A DNA stretch of 48,546 nucleotides from Desulfobulbaceae bacterium. Its GTDB lineage: Bacteria > Desulfobacterota > Desulfobulbia > Desulfobulbales > VMSU01. Shown one piece after another: positions 17,178-26,373 of the stretch (within the stretch, counting starts at the first letter, position 1; each line of letters begins with the position of its first letter). The position numbers and the translations under genes were made by a program. The notes below the pieces were generated by a model. The model did no database searches. It saw nothing but the letters and a program-made list of their open reading frames with translations, and was not told where the DNA came from. The stretch spans positions 1 through 48,546 of the forward strand of contig VMSU01000137.1 of assembly GCA_013792005.1 (NCBI GenBank). The letters run 5' to 3'.

Positions 17178-20100
17178 ATGTCTGATCTCACCGCTCTCTA
17201 CAACCAACTCCCTGCCCCTTCGCAGGCCCTCCTCCAGCTGCTGGCCACCGCCATAGAGCCCTTAGACAACAACACCATCATCGATTGCCTGTACCAAATC
17301 GGCATCAAAGACGCAAATAACAGCATCGGTGACCGTAAATCTCTGCCGGTCACCATCGACTCCTTGAACAGACAAGGGCTGGTGAAGATAGTCAACAAGA
17401 ACAGAACCTCATGCTCACCAGCACTCATGACCTTTGCTGTCAAACACGCCATGAAGAGCGGCGCCTTTGTGCCCATGGCAGAAGAACTGCTCCGTATCAC
17501 CCCGCTAAAAAATTCCTGGGCCCCGTTCGGAAGCTACCCACGTTTTCTCAGGCACCTCCGTTACTGTATGTTCAAGGGCAATAGCTGGCCTGCCATTAAT
17601 CAAATATTGGAACGAGGTGATTATGAATTCCGAGAAAAGTGCCAACAGGAGCACCCGTTTTTCACCCTCTTCACTCTTCCTTTCGAGGGCGAATACATCT
17701 CCCTCTTTCCCCAACCGATCCAGGTATCAGTTGTCGGATATCTGATCCACTCGGCCACCATTCACTTTCACCCAGCGCAAGAGATCTTCGACTTCCTGCG
17801 TTCCGCTCCCTGGCAGGGAGAATTCTCAGTCAACGCAGACAACCTCCTCGCCTATTATCTGACCCACTGGGGGCTGTGGCAGGAGGGGAGAAAACACTTC
17901 GATGCCATCCCCGAGTCCGACCAGGATATACGCCTGGGCCTGCTTGGCTGGCATCAGACCTTGACCGGCCATGACCAGGAAGCCATCACCCTGTTCAGTA
18001 AAGACCTGAAAGCGTTCCAGAAACTTACCGGCAAGAGAAAAACCTTCTTCGATGACGCCTCAGGCATTTTTTTCATTCTGTCACTGATCAGGTCTGGCAA
18101 CTCAGACAACCTCGCCCTGGCAGAAAAACAGATCGGCATCATCGAATCCCTCAAGCACCACCCGCTCCATCACTACAGCCTTGCCTTGAGAGAGATTATC
18201 AGCATAGTCAGAGGATCCACGTTCACTTCCCCGCCCAAAACCATGATCCAGAGCGCCATCAACACCATTGAAGGCTTAAGTCCGCTCAGCACCCTGATCA
18301 AAGCCCTGACCAATTTCTGGCAGGATCAAAATTACTGCCGCACCCGCTGGCAAGATATGCTGATCTCCTTGCGGGATCGGGCGAAACAAGCCGGTCACAT
18401 CTGGATGACCATGGAGACCGCCGAACTCTTAGCCAGACTCGATGTCGATCCGGACACCAACCACCAATTGGCCGAATCCCTCCGCAAGCAATACGGCCTG
18501 GTCTCCATCATCGACACCATCCGTCAAGTAGACCCGTGGGAACGGCGGCTTCAAGCCCTGATCAATCTGCCGACAGGTGGTAAGGGTCAGAAATCAGACC
18601 TCACTACCAACACAACCGAGCGTCTGATCTGGCTTTTCAGTCATGATACCAAACACGGCTACTGCGACATCTCTCCGCGACTGCAACGTCTGAACAAGAA
18701 TGGCAAGTGGTCGGGAGGGAGGGCGGTGGCTATAAAAAAACTGGCCGAGACCGCCTCGACCATGGAAGGCCTCACCAGCCAGGACAGAAACATCTGCGCC
18801 ACTATCAAAAGTGGGTACGAAAGGGACTACTATACCTATTACACCCGAGAATATCACCGGTTTAACATGGAGACCGCGCTTACTGCGCTGGTGGGCCATC
18901 CACTGATCTTCCTGGATCATTCAGATGTCCAAATTGACCTGGTCCAGGGAGAACCCGAGCTAGTGGTCACCCGCGGTAAAAAAGGGATCGAGGTGCGAAT
19001 GGTTCCCTTCCCGGACAAGGACAGCGCCAACTACCAAATGATCAAGGAAACCCCCACCCGCTTCAAACTGGTGCGTTTTTCGGCCCACCATCTGACCATC
19101 GCCACAATCCTGCAAAAAGGACTCAAAGTGCCGACTCAGGCAGAACAGCTTACCAATCAAGCGATTGCCGCCCTGTCATCGATGATCACCGTTCACTCCG
19201 ACCTTGAAGGCGGGACTGCCGGGTCCCGTGAGGTCGAGGCCGACCCGAGACCTCATATCCACCTTCTGCCCTTCCAAGACGGGTTGAAGGCCGAGTTCCT
19301 GATCAAGCCCCTGGCCGAGGCCGACATGTGGTACAAACCAGGAGTCGGCGGGCAGAAGGTCTTTGCCGAGGTGGCAGGTGAAAAACTGTACGCGGCTCGA
19401 GATCTGACCCAGGAGAAGGCCTTGGCCACTCAACTTATCGCTGCCTGCCCGAGCTTAAGCCGCCAGGAGGAGGAAAACGGCGAGTACCTGATACCCGCCC
19501 CGGAAGACAGCCTGGATCTCCTGCTCGAACTCCGTGACGCAGGCGAGATGGCGGTGGTAGAATGGCCCCAAGGCGAAAGCCTTAAGATCAGAGGCCGCGC
19601 CAGCGCCTCATCGCTCTCCCTGTCGATCAAGCAGGACCGGGACTGGTTCAAGGCCAGTGGCTCACTTACCTTTGATGATGCCGGGGTCGTCTCCCTACAG
19701 CAGCTTTTAGGCCTTCTCGATCAGACCAAGGGCCGATTCGTCAAACTGGATGACGGCAGTTTTCTGGCCCTGACCAAGGAGTTCAAAGCCCGGCTGGAGG
19801 CACTCCGCGACTACAGCGAAAAGCATGGCGACGGAGTTCGGTTTTCGCCTCTTGCCGCCCTGGCCATGGAGGATCTGGATCAGGACTTAGGCGAGATCAA
19901 GACTGACCGTCACTGGAAAAAACATCTGGAACGTTTCAATAAAAGCATCACCCCTGCCGTACCCTCCACCCTCCAGGCTGAACTGCGCGATTACCAAGTC
20001 ACCGGGTTCACCTGGCTCTCCCAATTGGCCCATTGGGGAGTTGGCGCCTGTCTCGCAGACGACATGGGCTTAGGCAAAACCATCCAAGCCCTGGCCGCCA

Positions 20101-21377
20101 TCCTCCGCCTGGCGACGGAAGGACCAACTCTGGTAATAGCGCCGCTATCGGTGCTGATGAACTGGCAGGACGAGGCCCAACGTTTTGCCCCCACCTTGAA
20201 CGTCATCCCCTTCGGGCAAGGAGACCGCCAACAGGCCCTGGACAGCCTCCAACCCTTTGACCTGATGGTCTGCTCTTACGGGCTATTGCAAAGCGAGGCG
20301 GAAAAACTCAGTCAAGTCCAGTGGCAGACCATTGTGCTTGATGAGGCCCAGGCGATCAAGAACATGAACACTAAACGCTCCAAGGCCGCTATGAGCTTGC
20401 AAGGCCGCTTTAAATTCATCACCACCGGCACCCCGGTGGAAAATCACTTAGGCGAACTCTGGACCCTGTTCGAGTTCATCAACCCCGGACTACTGGGTTC
20501 GCTCAAACACTTCAGCCGCACCTTCATGGGCTCAAGCTCGCCGGAAAACGATAAGAAGACCCGAGGCCGGCTCAAGAAACTGGTTCAGCCATTTATTCTG
20601 CGGCGCCTCAAGAGTCAGGTGCTGCAAGAACTTCCCTCCCGCACCGAGATTACCCTCCGAGTGGAGATGAGTCCCGAAGAGGCAGCTCTATACGAAGCTC
20701 AACGTCGCCTGGCCGTGGAAAAACTCACTTCCGGGCATACTGAACCTCAAGGGCAACAGCACATCCGGATCTTGGCCGAGATCATGCGGCTCAGACGGTT
20801 ATGCTGCAATCCGGCCCTGGTCCTGCCCCAGAGCACAATCGAGAGTTCCAAACTCAGGGTCTTTGGCGATCTGCTTAACGACATCCGCGACAACCGCCAC
20901 AAGGCCCTGGTCTTCAGCCAGTTCGTCGACCACCTCGCCATCCTCTCCGCCTTTCTTGACCAACGCGGGATATCCTATCAATATCTGGACGGATCGACTC
21001 CAGTGGCAACCCGCAGAAAGCGGATTAACGCCTTCCAGTCCGGCGAAGGCGATGTCTTCCTGATCAGCTTGAAAGCCGGCGGCAGCGGCCTCAACCTGAC
21101 TGCCGCCGATTACGTGATCCACATGGATCCCTGGTGGAATCCTGCCGTAGAGGATCAGGCCTCGGATCGTGCCCACCGCATCGGCCAGCTCCGGCCAGTG
21201 ACCATCTATCGCCTGGTCATGGGTGACAGTATTGAAGAAGAGATCATCAAACTCCACCGGCAAAAACGCGATATTGCCGACAGCCTGCTTGCCGGTGGCG
21301 ATATCAGCGGCACCTTGGGCGCAGACGAACTGCTGGCCCTGCTGAAAAAAAGCGCTTCCATAACCCAGGCCCCGTAG
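17178..21377 (+). CDS. SNF2-family DEAD-like helicase/ATPase
   Basis: A 1399-residue bacterial SWI2/SNF2 protein, a DNA translocase thought to remodel protein-DNA or RNA-polymerase complexes. The N-terminal about 900 residues are a family-specific region of unknown function. The motor follows: L-R-D-Y-Q-V-T-G-F-T-W-L, Walker A D-D-M-G-L-G-K-T with Lys967, Walker B D1055-E-A-Q with A-I-K-N, motif III T-T-G-T-P-V-E-N, then the helicase-C lobe with L-V-F-S-Q-F, K-A-G-G-S-G-L-N-L-T and D-R-A-H-R-I-G-Q. All motor motifs are intact. It is not next to defence genes, so a housekeeping role is more likely than a phage-resistance one. The start follows GAGG at a suitable distance. Confidence 0.92.
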   Translation: MSDLTALYNQLPAPSQALLQLLATAIEPLDNNTIIDCLYQIGIKDANNSIGDRKSLPVTIDSLNRQGLVKIVNKNRTSCSPALMTFAVKHAMKSGAFVPMAEELLRITPLKNSWAPFGSYPRFLRHLRYCMFKGNSWPAINQILERGDYEFREKCQQEHPFFTLFTLPFEGEYISLFPQPIQVSVVGYLIHSATIHFHPAQEIFDFLRSAPWQGEFSVNADNLLAYYLTHWGLWQEGRKHFDAIPESDQDIRLGLLGWHQTLTGHDQEAITLFSKDLKAFQKLTGKRKTFFDDASGIFFILSLIRSGNSDNLALAEKQIGIIESLKHHPLHHYSLALREIISIVRGSTFTSPPKTMIQSAINTIEGLSPLSTLIKALTNFWQDQNYCRTRWQDMLISLRDRAKQAGHIWMTMETAELLARLDVDPDTNHQLAESLRKQYGLVSIIDTIRQVDPWERRLQALINLPTGGKGQKSDLTTNTTERLIWLFSHDTKHGYCDISPRLQRLNKNGKWSGGRAVAIKKLAETASTMEGLTSQDRNICATIKSGYERDYYTYYTREYHRFNMETALTALVGHPLIFLDHSDVQIDLVQGEPELVVTRGKKGIEVRMVPFPDKDSANYQMIKETPTRFKLVRFSAHHLTIATILQKGLKVPTQAEQLTNQAIAALSSMITVHSDLEGGTAGSREVEADPRPHIHLLPFQDGLKAEFLIKPLAEADMWYKPGVGGQKVFAEVAGEKLYAARDLTQEKALATQLIAACPSLSRQEEENGEYLIPAPEDSLDLLLELRDAGEMAVVEWPQGESLKIRGRASASSLSLSIKQDRDWFKASGSLTFDDAGVVSLQQLLGLLDQTKGRFVKLDDGSFLALTKEFKARLEALRDYSEKHGDGVRFSPLAALAMEDLDQDLGEIKTDRHWKKHLERFNKSITPAVPSTLQAELRDYQVTGFTWLSQLAHWGVGACLADDMGLGKTIQALAAILRLATEGPTLVIAPLSVLMNWQDEAQRFAPTLNVIPFGQGDRQQALDSLQPFDLMVCSYGLLQSEAEKLSQVQWQTIVLDEAQAIKNMNTKRSKAAMSLQGRFKFITTGTPVENHLGELWTLFEFINPGLLGSLKHFSRTFMGSSSPENDKKTRGRLKKLVQPFILRRLKSQVLQELPSRTEITLRVEMSPEEAALYEAQRRLAVEKLTSGHTEPQGQQHIRILAEIMRLRRLCCNPALVLPQSTIESSKLRVFGDLLNDIRDNRHKALVFSQFVDHLAILSAFLDQRGISYQYLDGSTPVATRRKRINAFQSGEGDVFLISLKAGGSGLNLTAADYVIHMDPWWNPAVEDQASDRAHRIGQLRPVTIYRLVMGDSIEEEIIKLHRQKRDIADSLLAGGDISGTLGADELLALLKKSASITQAP

Positions 21378-21410
21378 AGTACGGGATCAAAACCCCCCAG
21401 ACAAACCGCC

Positions 21411-22385
21411 ATGTATTTTCCTACAGCCAACATCACCGTTGACCCCTGGTTGCCACCGCTAGTGGCCTTTGCCATCTCTTTGTTCACCTCCATGGGCGGG
21501 GTGTCAGGGGCCTTTCTGCTCTTACCCTTCCAAGTCAGCATCTTAGGCTTTACCAGCCCGGCGGTGAGCGCGACCAATCAACTATTCAACATCGTTGCCA
21601 TCCCCAGCGGGGTGTACCGTTATCTCCGCGAAGGACGAATGGTCTGGCCCCTGACCTGGGTGGTGATCATCGGCACCCTGCCAGGAGTGCTGCTCGGAGC
21701 CGTCATCAGGGTGCGTTACCTGCCAAACCCCAAGAACTTCACCCTGTTCGCCGGGCTGGTACTGCTCTATATCGGCGGACGATTAGTCAAGAGCCTCCTC
21801 TTCCCGTCTCGTCCCCTGAGCGGAGCCGAAGGCCGTTCCCTGAGCGGAGCCGAAGGGCAGAGTCACACCACACCGGAAGATGAGTTCCAGGCTATGGTCC
21901 GACGCTTTCAAAAAGATGATGCCAACCTACCCAGGGTGGTGGTCAGAGAGTACTCCCTCACTCGTATCCGTTACGACTTTTATGGGCAAAGCTATTCCAT
22001 CCCCACCATCGGGGTTTCTACACTCAGCTTTGTAGTGGGCATAGTCGGCGGGGTTTACGGAATAGGCGGCGGGGCCATTATCGCCCCTTTCTTCGTTACC
22101 GTCTTCGGCCTGCCAGTATACACCGTCGCCGGGGCAGCGCTGATGGGTACCTTCGTCACCTCGGTTGCGGGAGTCGCCTTCTATCAACTCATCGCTCCCT
22201 GGTATCCAGGAATGGCAGTTGCCCCGGACTGGCTGCTCGGTTTGCTGTTTGGCCTCGGTGGCTGTGCCGGAATGTACTGCGGGGCGCGACTGCAAAAATT
22301 CATGCCGGCACGCGGTATCAAATGGCTGCTCGCATTTTCGATCCTTGTTCCTGCCCTGAAATACCTGACTGACTTTTTCCGTTGA
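21411..22385 (+). CDS. TauE/SafE-family membrane transporter with inserted repeat
   Basis: A 324-residue multi-pass permease of the TauE/SafE (DUF81) family, which moves sulfite, sulfoacetate or other small anions across the inner membrane. It contains two homologous halves, each with glycine-rich helices (S-M-G-G-V-S-G-A-F and G-G-V-Y-G-I-G-G-G-A). Between them is a hydrophilic cytoplasmic loop of about 70 residues. Inside that loop the sequence L-S-G-A-E-G is repeated twice, eight residues apart, because the DNA carries two copies of a 19-bp repeat unit. The gene starts 33 nt after the SNF2 stop, so it may be co-transcribed with it. Confidence 0.88.
   Translation: MYFPTANITVDPWLPPLVAFAISLFTSMGGVSGAFLLLPFQVSILGFTSPAVSATNQLFNIVAIPSGVYRYLREGRMVWPLTWVVIIGTLPGVLLGAVIRVRYLPNPKNFTLFAGLVLLYIGGRLVKSLLFPSRPLSGAEGRSLSGAEGQSHTTPEDEFQAMVRRFQKDDANLPRVVVREYSLTRIRYDFYGQSYSIPTIGVSTLSFVVGIVGGVYGIGGGAIIAPFFVTVFGLPVYTVAGAALMGTFVTSVAGVAFYQLIAPWYPGMAVAPDWLLGLLFGLGGCAGMYCGARLQKFMPARGIKWLLAFSILVPALKYLTDFFR
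21814..21856. repeat. Tandem 19-bp palindromic-type repeat within coding sequence
   Basis: CCCTGAGCGGAGCCGAAGG occurs at 21814-21832 and again at 21838-21856, period 24 nt, so the frame is kept. Sequences of this type (CCCTGAGCGNAGNCGAAGG) are scattered in many bacterial genomes, usually between genes; here they are translated in the loop of a permease. Confidence 0.8.
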
Positions 22386-22692
22386 CCATAGCGCCGACAC
22401 CTGCCCCCATCAACCGCTCGCTGACTAGTATTTACCAAATATATTATTTCGTTATTTGTGATTATTTTAGCCAATCGACAGTTCAAGCCCTCTCTTAAAT
22501 AGACACAATATAGTACTTGCAATCCCTTCTCATTTGACGTAGGATTTTATTAATCCTCAGTGCAATCAATACTCAACAAACTCCCGCTTTATGGTATGGT
22601 ATGAATGATACCCAACAGAGCCTCTCACTAGACAACCAGAGTGACTGGCATTTAATCTATTCATCCTATTTCTTATCCTCACCGGTTACCCC
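22386..22692. other. Gene-free stretch before the PhnD-like gene
   Basis: No gene or member of the repeat families is seen. It is more A+T-rich than its surroundings and has one small hairpin (AGGATT at 22541-22546 with AATCCT at 22552-22557). It probably holds the promoter of the binding-protein/kinase pair, but no convincing promoter motif can be singled out. Confidence 0.5.
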
Positions 22693-23586
22693 ATGAATAA
22701 GATTATTCAATTTACCTGCCTAGCCCTCTGTCTCCTCATCTTCGCAAGAGGATCACTCTCCGCGGCTGAACCACACCCTGATCCGCCTCCGCAAACATCC
22801 GACTCCCAATACACGATTACCGTCATCCCCTTTTATAGCCCGGAAAAAATCTGGACTCTATACACCCCCTTCATTGATTTTCTCAAGCACTCCACCGGCA
22901 AACCATGGACCCTCAAACTCTTTTCCTCCCATAAGGCGCTTATCGATGGTTTGTGCAACGGCCAGGTCACCTTGGCGCTGCTCGGCCCTGTCCCGCTGGG
23001 CAGGGTCATGGAGCAATGCAATGCAGAACCTGTTCTCGTTGCCCTGAGCAAGAACGACACCCCCTTCTATCGTTCTATTATCGTCACCACCGACCCTTCC
23101 ATTACCTCCTTGAGCGAACTAAAAGGCAAAAAACTTGGGTTCTTCAAAGGCTCTACCGCTGCCCACATCATGCCCCGCACGATACTGCGTCAGGCCGGGT
23201 TGGACAAAAACTCCTTTGTCCCGGTTTTTTTTGAAGGCCAAGACCATATCGTCAATGCTTTATTGACACGGCAAGTGACAGCCGCAGGGCTAAAAGAAAC
23301 CCTCTTTGCAAAATTCAAGGATGATAACTTTCGAGCCCTCCACACTTCCGGGCAACTGCCAAATTTTACCTTTGCCGCCTCCCCTGTCGCCAAACCGGAG
23401 ATCAAGACCCTCTTCGTTGACACCCTGCTCCAATTGGCCCCAAACTCCAACGAATCAGACCGACAGCAGATGATAACCTGGGACGACGAAATCAAATACG
23501 GATTCACCCCGCCCACCGAACCCTTCCTCAACTCTGTCAAGGACCTGCTCGGCCTTACCAACGTGATTATGCGTGAAGATCGATAG
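22693..23586 (+). CDS. PhnD-like periplasmic phosphate/phosphonate-type binding protein
   Basis: A 297-residue exported binding protein with an N-terminal signal peptide (hydrophobic core about residues 5-20, cut near A-A-E-P). The PhnD family pattern follows: F-Y-S-P-E-K-I-W-T-L-Y-T-P, L-L-G-P-V-P and L-K-G-K-K-L-G-F-F-K-G-S-T-A-A. No ABC permease or ATPase is next to it. Instead its last codons overlap the start of a membrane-bound hybrid histidine kinase. I infer that it serves as the ligand-binding module of a sensory system rather than of a transporter. The ligand may be phosphonate, phosphite or another oxyanion and cannot be told from sequence. Confidence 0.88.
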   Translation: MNKIIQFTCLALCLLIFARGSLSAAEPHPDPPPQTSDSQYTITVIPFYSPEKIWTLYTPFIDFLKHSTGKPWTLKLFSSHKALIDGLCNGQVTLALLGPVPLGRVMEQCNAEPVLVALSKNDTPFYRSIIVTTDPSITSLSELKGKKLGFFKGSTAAHIMPRTILRQAGLDKNSFVPVFFEGQDHIVNALLTRQVTAAGLKETLFAKFKDDNFRALHTSGQLPNFTFAASPVAKPEIKTLFVDTLLQLAPNSNESDRQQMITWDDEIKYGFTPPTEPFLNSVKDLLGLTNVIMREDR

Positions 23587-26266
23587 ACATTGCCTGACAT
23601 ACCGACTGGTGGTCGGAACCTGTGTGACCTTCGCCCTGGTGACATTCTCCGTTTTTATGGCCGGCGAACAAATCATCAAAGATATTGTCGAAGATTACCA
23701 CCAGCTGATCGCCGACTATCAGGCCTCTGAGACCAGACAACTCTTTGAGTCGCACATTGCCGAACTAACCTCAGCCCGCCTACTCGGCAACAAGGAGGTT
23801 TTGACTGCCCATCAACGATCACTGGTCGAAGGTGTTCGTCTGAACTGGAAGCAGCGGGAAGTTGGCGGTATTATCATCGATTCCGACGGCTCCACCTTGC
23901 TCACCACCTTCCCCCCCGATCTTACCCATCATCTGATCTCCCACCTCAGCCAGAATTTTATTGAAGTCATGGACCAAGAGAAAGAGCTGTTCGGGCGTGT
24001 TGAACAGGTCCATCCCTGGGAATGGCAGGTGGCGACAATCGTGACCGACCAAGGATACAGAGTGTCAGGCCGGATGTTGCCACTCGTCCTCCCCTTACTA
24101 ATCCTCGGCCCCTTAGTCATGCTGGTGAGTCTGTTCTTTATTCTCCGCCGCCAGGTGCAACAGCCAGTCAACATTTTAGTGCGCTCCATGACCAAAGAGG
24201 AGCCGGTAGCACATATCGGGGTAACCGAGTTTGACCGAATCGGTGAGGCCTTCAATCAAAGCTTAAGCCGTCTCGTCGAGCGATCCGTTTCTCTGACCCA
24301 GGAACTGGTGGAGCGCAAGCGAGCCGAGCAAGTGATCAGGACACAGGAAGAGCGGATCAGACTGCTCTTAAACTCCACTGCCGAAGGGATCTACGGGATT
24401 GACGAATCAGGCCTCTGCACCTTCTCCAACACCGCCTGCTGCCAGTTACTCGGCTACTCCGAGGCCGAACTTCTCGGAAAAAATCTTCACGAATTGATCC
24501 ACCACTCCCATGCCGATGGGACCTCTTACCTCCAAGAACACTGCCCGATCCTGCACACCTTCCGCACCGGCCAAACGACTCGAAATGACAGCGAGATCTT
24601 CTGGCGGGCCGACGGCGCTCCCTTCGCGGTGGAGTACTGGTCCCATCCGATCATGGAAAACAATACAGTCCGGGGAGTAATGGTGACCTTCTTCGACATC
24701 ACCCAGCGCAAACAAGCCCAAGAAGCGCTGAAAGCTGAAAAAAACAAATTTGAAGCCATCATTGCCGGTATGGGTGACGGAGTCAGTATTCAGGACAAAA
24801 ACTATACCATTATTTACCAGAACGAGGTCCACAAAGGCTTTGTCGGTGATCATCTCGAGGCCACCTGCTACAAGGCTTATGAGCATAGAGACAACATCTG
24901 CCAAGGCTGTCCTGTGGCTTTGGCCATGGCCGACGGCAAGGTCCACAGCTCAGAGCGTTGTGTTGAATCACCAACAGGTGAACGCCGGTACTTCGAAATC
25001 AACGCCTCCCCCCTGCGGGATGGCACCGGGGCTATTATTGGCGGTATTGAGGTGGTACGCGACAGCACCGAGCGAAGGAGGGCAGAGGAACAGCTGATTC
25101 AGGCCCAAAAGATGGAGGGCATCGGACATCTGGCAGGAGGTGTCGCCCATGACTTCAACAATGTGCTCAATGTAGTGCAAGGATACGGCGAACTCCTGCA
25201 GCTTGCCAAGCCAAATGAAACCACGATAAAGGAATATACCGGGCATATCCTGGAGGCTGTCCGACGGGGAGCGAATATCACCCGACAGATCCTCTCCTTC
25301 AGCCGCAAAGAGGCGATGACCGTCAAGACCATTAATCTGAACGAGTTGGTTGCCGCTCTGCAAAAAATGCTGCGCCGCCTGGTCCGGGAGGACATCGACA
25401 TCCAGATCACCACCTCAGACACCCCCTTGATGGTGTCAGCCGATGCCGGCCAGATCGACCAGGTGATCATCAATTTAACTACCAACGCCTGCCATGCCAT
25501 GCCAAACGGCGGGACCCTGCGCATTGAAACCAAATGCGCAACCCTTGACGACACCTTTGTCAAGGCCAACGGATTTGGGGTAACCGGGCCATGCGCCGTA
25601 GTTACCGTCACCGATACCGGTATCGGCATGGACGAGTCCGTGTGCAAGCGAATGTTCGAACCATTCTTCACCACCAAAGAGGTCGGTAAAGGGACAGGAC
25701 TCGGGCTCTCCATGGTCTACGGCATCATCAAAAAACATCACGGAGTTATCACTGTCTCCAGTCAACCGGGCCAGGGAACAACCTGCACTGTCTATCTGCC
25801 GCTGATCAGCGATGCGGACCTTCGGCAAAACGAGACTAAAACGATATCGAAGGAAGAGACCCAACAGGGCACTGAGACCATTCTCGTAGCCGAAGACGAT
25901 CCAGCCCTGCGCGGATGGCTCCAGACCTGGCTCAGCATGAAGGGCTATACCGTCATCACCGCCGAAGATGGCGAAGACGCCGTGCAAAAGTTTGACCTCT
26001 CAAGCGACAACATCCACATGGTGCTGCTCGATGGCATCATGCCGCGCAAAAACGGCAAAGAAACCTTGCTTGGAATGAGGGCGCGCCGCCCCGACCTCAA
26101 AGCCATCATCCTGAGCGGCTATGCCGAAGACGTCTTCACCCAAAAAGAGCTTCAGGATCTCAATTTGACCTTTATCGAGAAGCCGGTTGAGCCAGACCTG
26201 CTCATGCGCACAATCCGCCAGGTCCTCGATGAGGGTGACGGTACAGCAAGACTCAACTTTACCTAA
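23573..26266 (+). CDS. Membrane hybrid sensor histidine kinase (HAMP-PAS-PAS-HisKA-HATPase-REC)
   Basis: An 897-residue inner-membrane sensor. The GTG start at 23573 overlaps the previous gene by 14 nt. TM1 (about 10-32) and TM2 (about 170-192) enclose a periplasmic domain. A HAMP region, PAS1 (about 262-385), PAS2 (about 394-510), HisKA with phospho-accepting His526 (G-G-V-A-H-D-F-N-N), HATPase_c and a C-terminal receiver domain with Asp820 (L-L-D-G-I-M-P) follow. PAS2 contains a cysteine cluster C-Y-K ... N-I-C-Q-G-C-P-V, seen in many deltaproteobacterial kinases and possibly metal or redox linked. The periplasmic domain probably contacts the PhnD-like protein encoded upstream. No separate output regulator is adjacent. 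Confidence 0.93.
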   Translation: MKIDRHCLTYRLVVGTCVTFALVTFSVFMAGEQIIKDIVEDYHQLIADYQASETRQLFESHIAELTSARLLGNKEVLTAHQRSLVEGVRLNWKQREVGGIIIDSDGSTLLTTFPPDLTHHLISHLSQNFIEVMDQEKELFGRVEQVHPWEWQVATIVTDQGYRVSGRMLPLVLPLLILGPLVMLVSLFFILRRQVQQPVNILVRSMTKEEPVAHIGVTEFDRIGEAFNQSLSRLVERSVSLTQELVERKRAEQVIRTQEERIRLLLNSTAEGIYGIDESGLCTFSNTACCQLLGYSEAELLGKNLHELIHHSHADGTSYLQEHCPILHTFRTGQTTRNDSEIFWRADGAPFAVEYWSHPIMENNTVRGVMVTFFDITQRKQAQEALKAEKNKFEAIIAGMGDGVSIQDKNYTIIYQNEVHKGFVGDHLEATCYKAYEHRDNICQGCPVALAMADGKVHSSERCVESPTGERRYFEINASPLRDGTGAIIGGIEVVRDSTERRRAEEQLIQAQKMEGIGHLAGGVAHDFNNVLNVVQGYGELLQLAKPNETTIKEYTGHILEAVRRGANITRQILSFSRKEAMTVKTINLNELVAALQKMLRRLVREDIDIQITTSDTPLMVSADAGQIDQVIINLTTNACHAMPNGGTLRIETKCATLDDTFVKANGFGVTGPCAVVTVTDTGIGMDESVCKRMFEPFFTTKEVGKGTGLGLSMVYGIIKKHHGVITVSSQPGQGTTCTVYLPLISDADLRQNETKTISKEETQQGTETILVAEDDPALRGWLQTWLSMKGYTVITAEDGEDAVQKFDLSSDNIHMVLLDGIMPRKNGKETLLGMRARRPDLKAIILSGYAEDVFTQKELQDLNLTFIEKPVEPDLLMRTIRQVLDEGDGTARLNFT

Positions 26267-26373
26267 ATGGTTAAGCTCAAGACTCGACACTCCCCCTTCA
26301 TCTCAACTCCCCGGCACATTCATTGTCTTTATCCCTACATTCTGCTAGAAAAAAGGCAAGGGGAGCAGACGCA

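Noticed and set aside
17178-21377. SNF2 protein as part of a DISARM-like defence island
   Set aside because: Neighbours are a transporter and rRNA/tRNA-type housekeeping genes; no methylase, DUF1998 or phospholipase partner is present.
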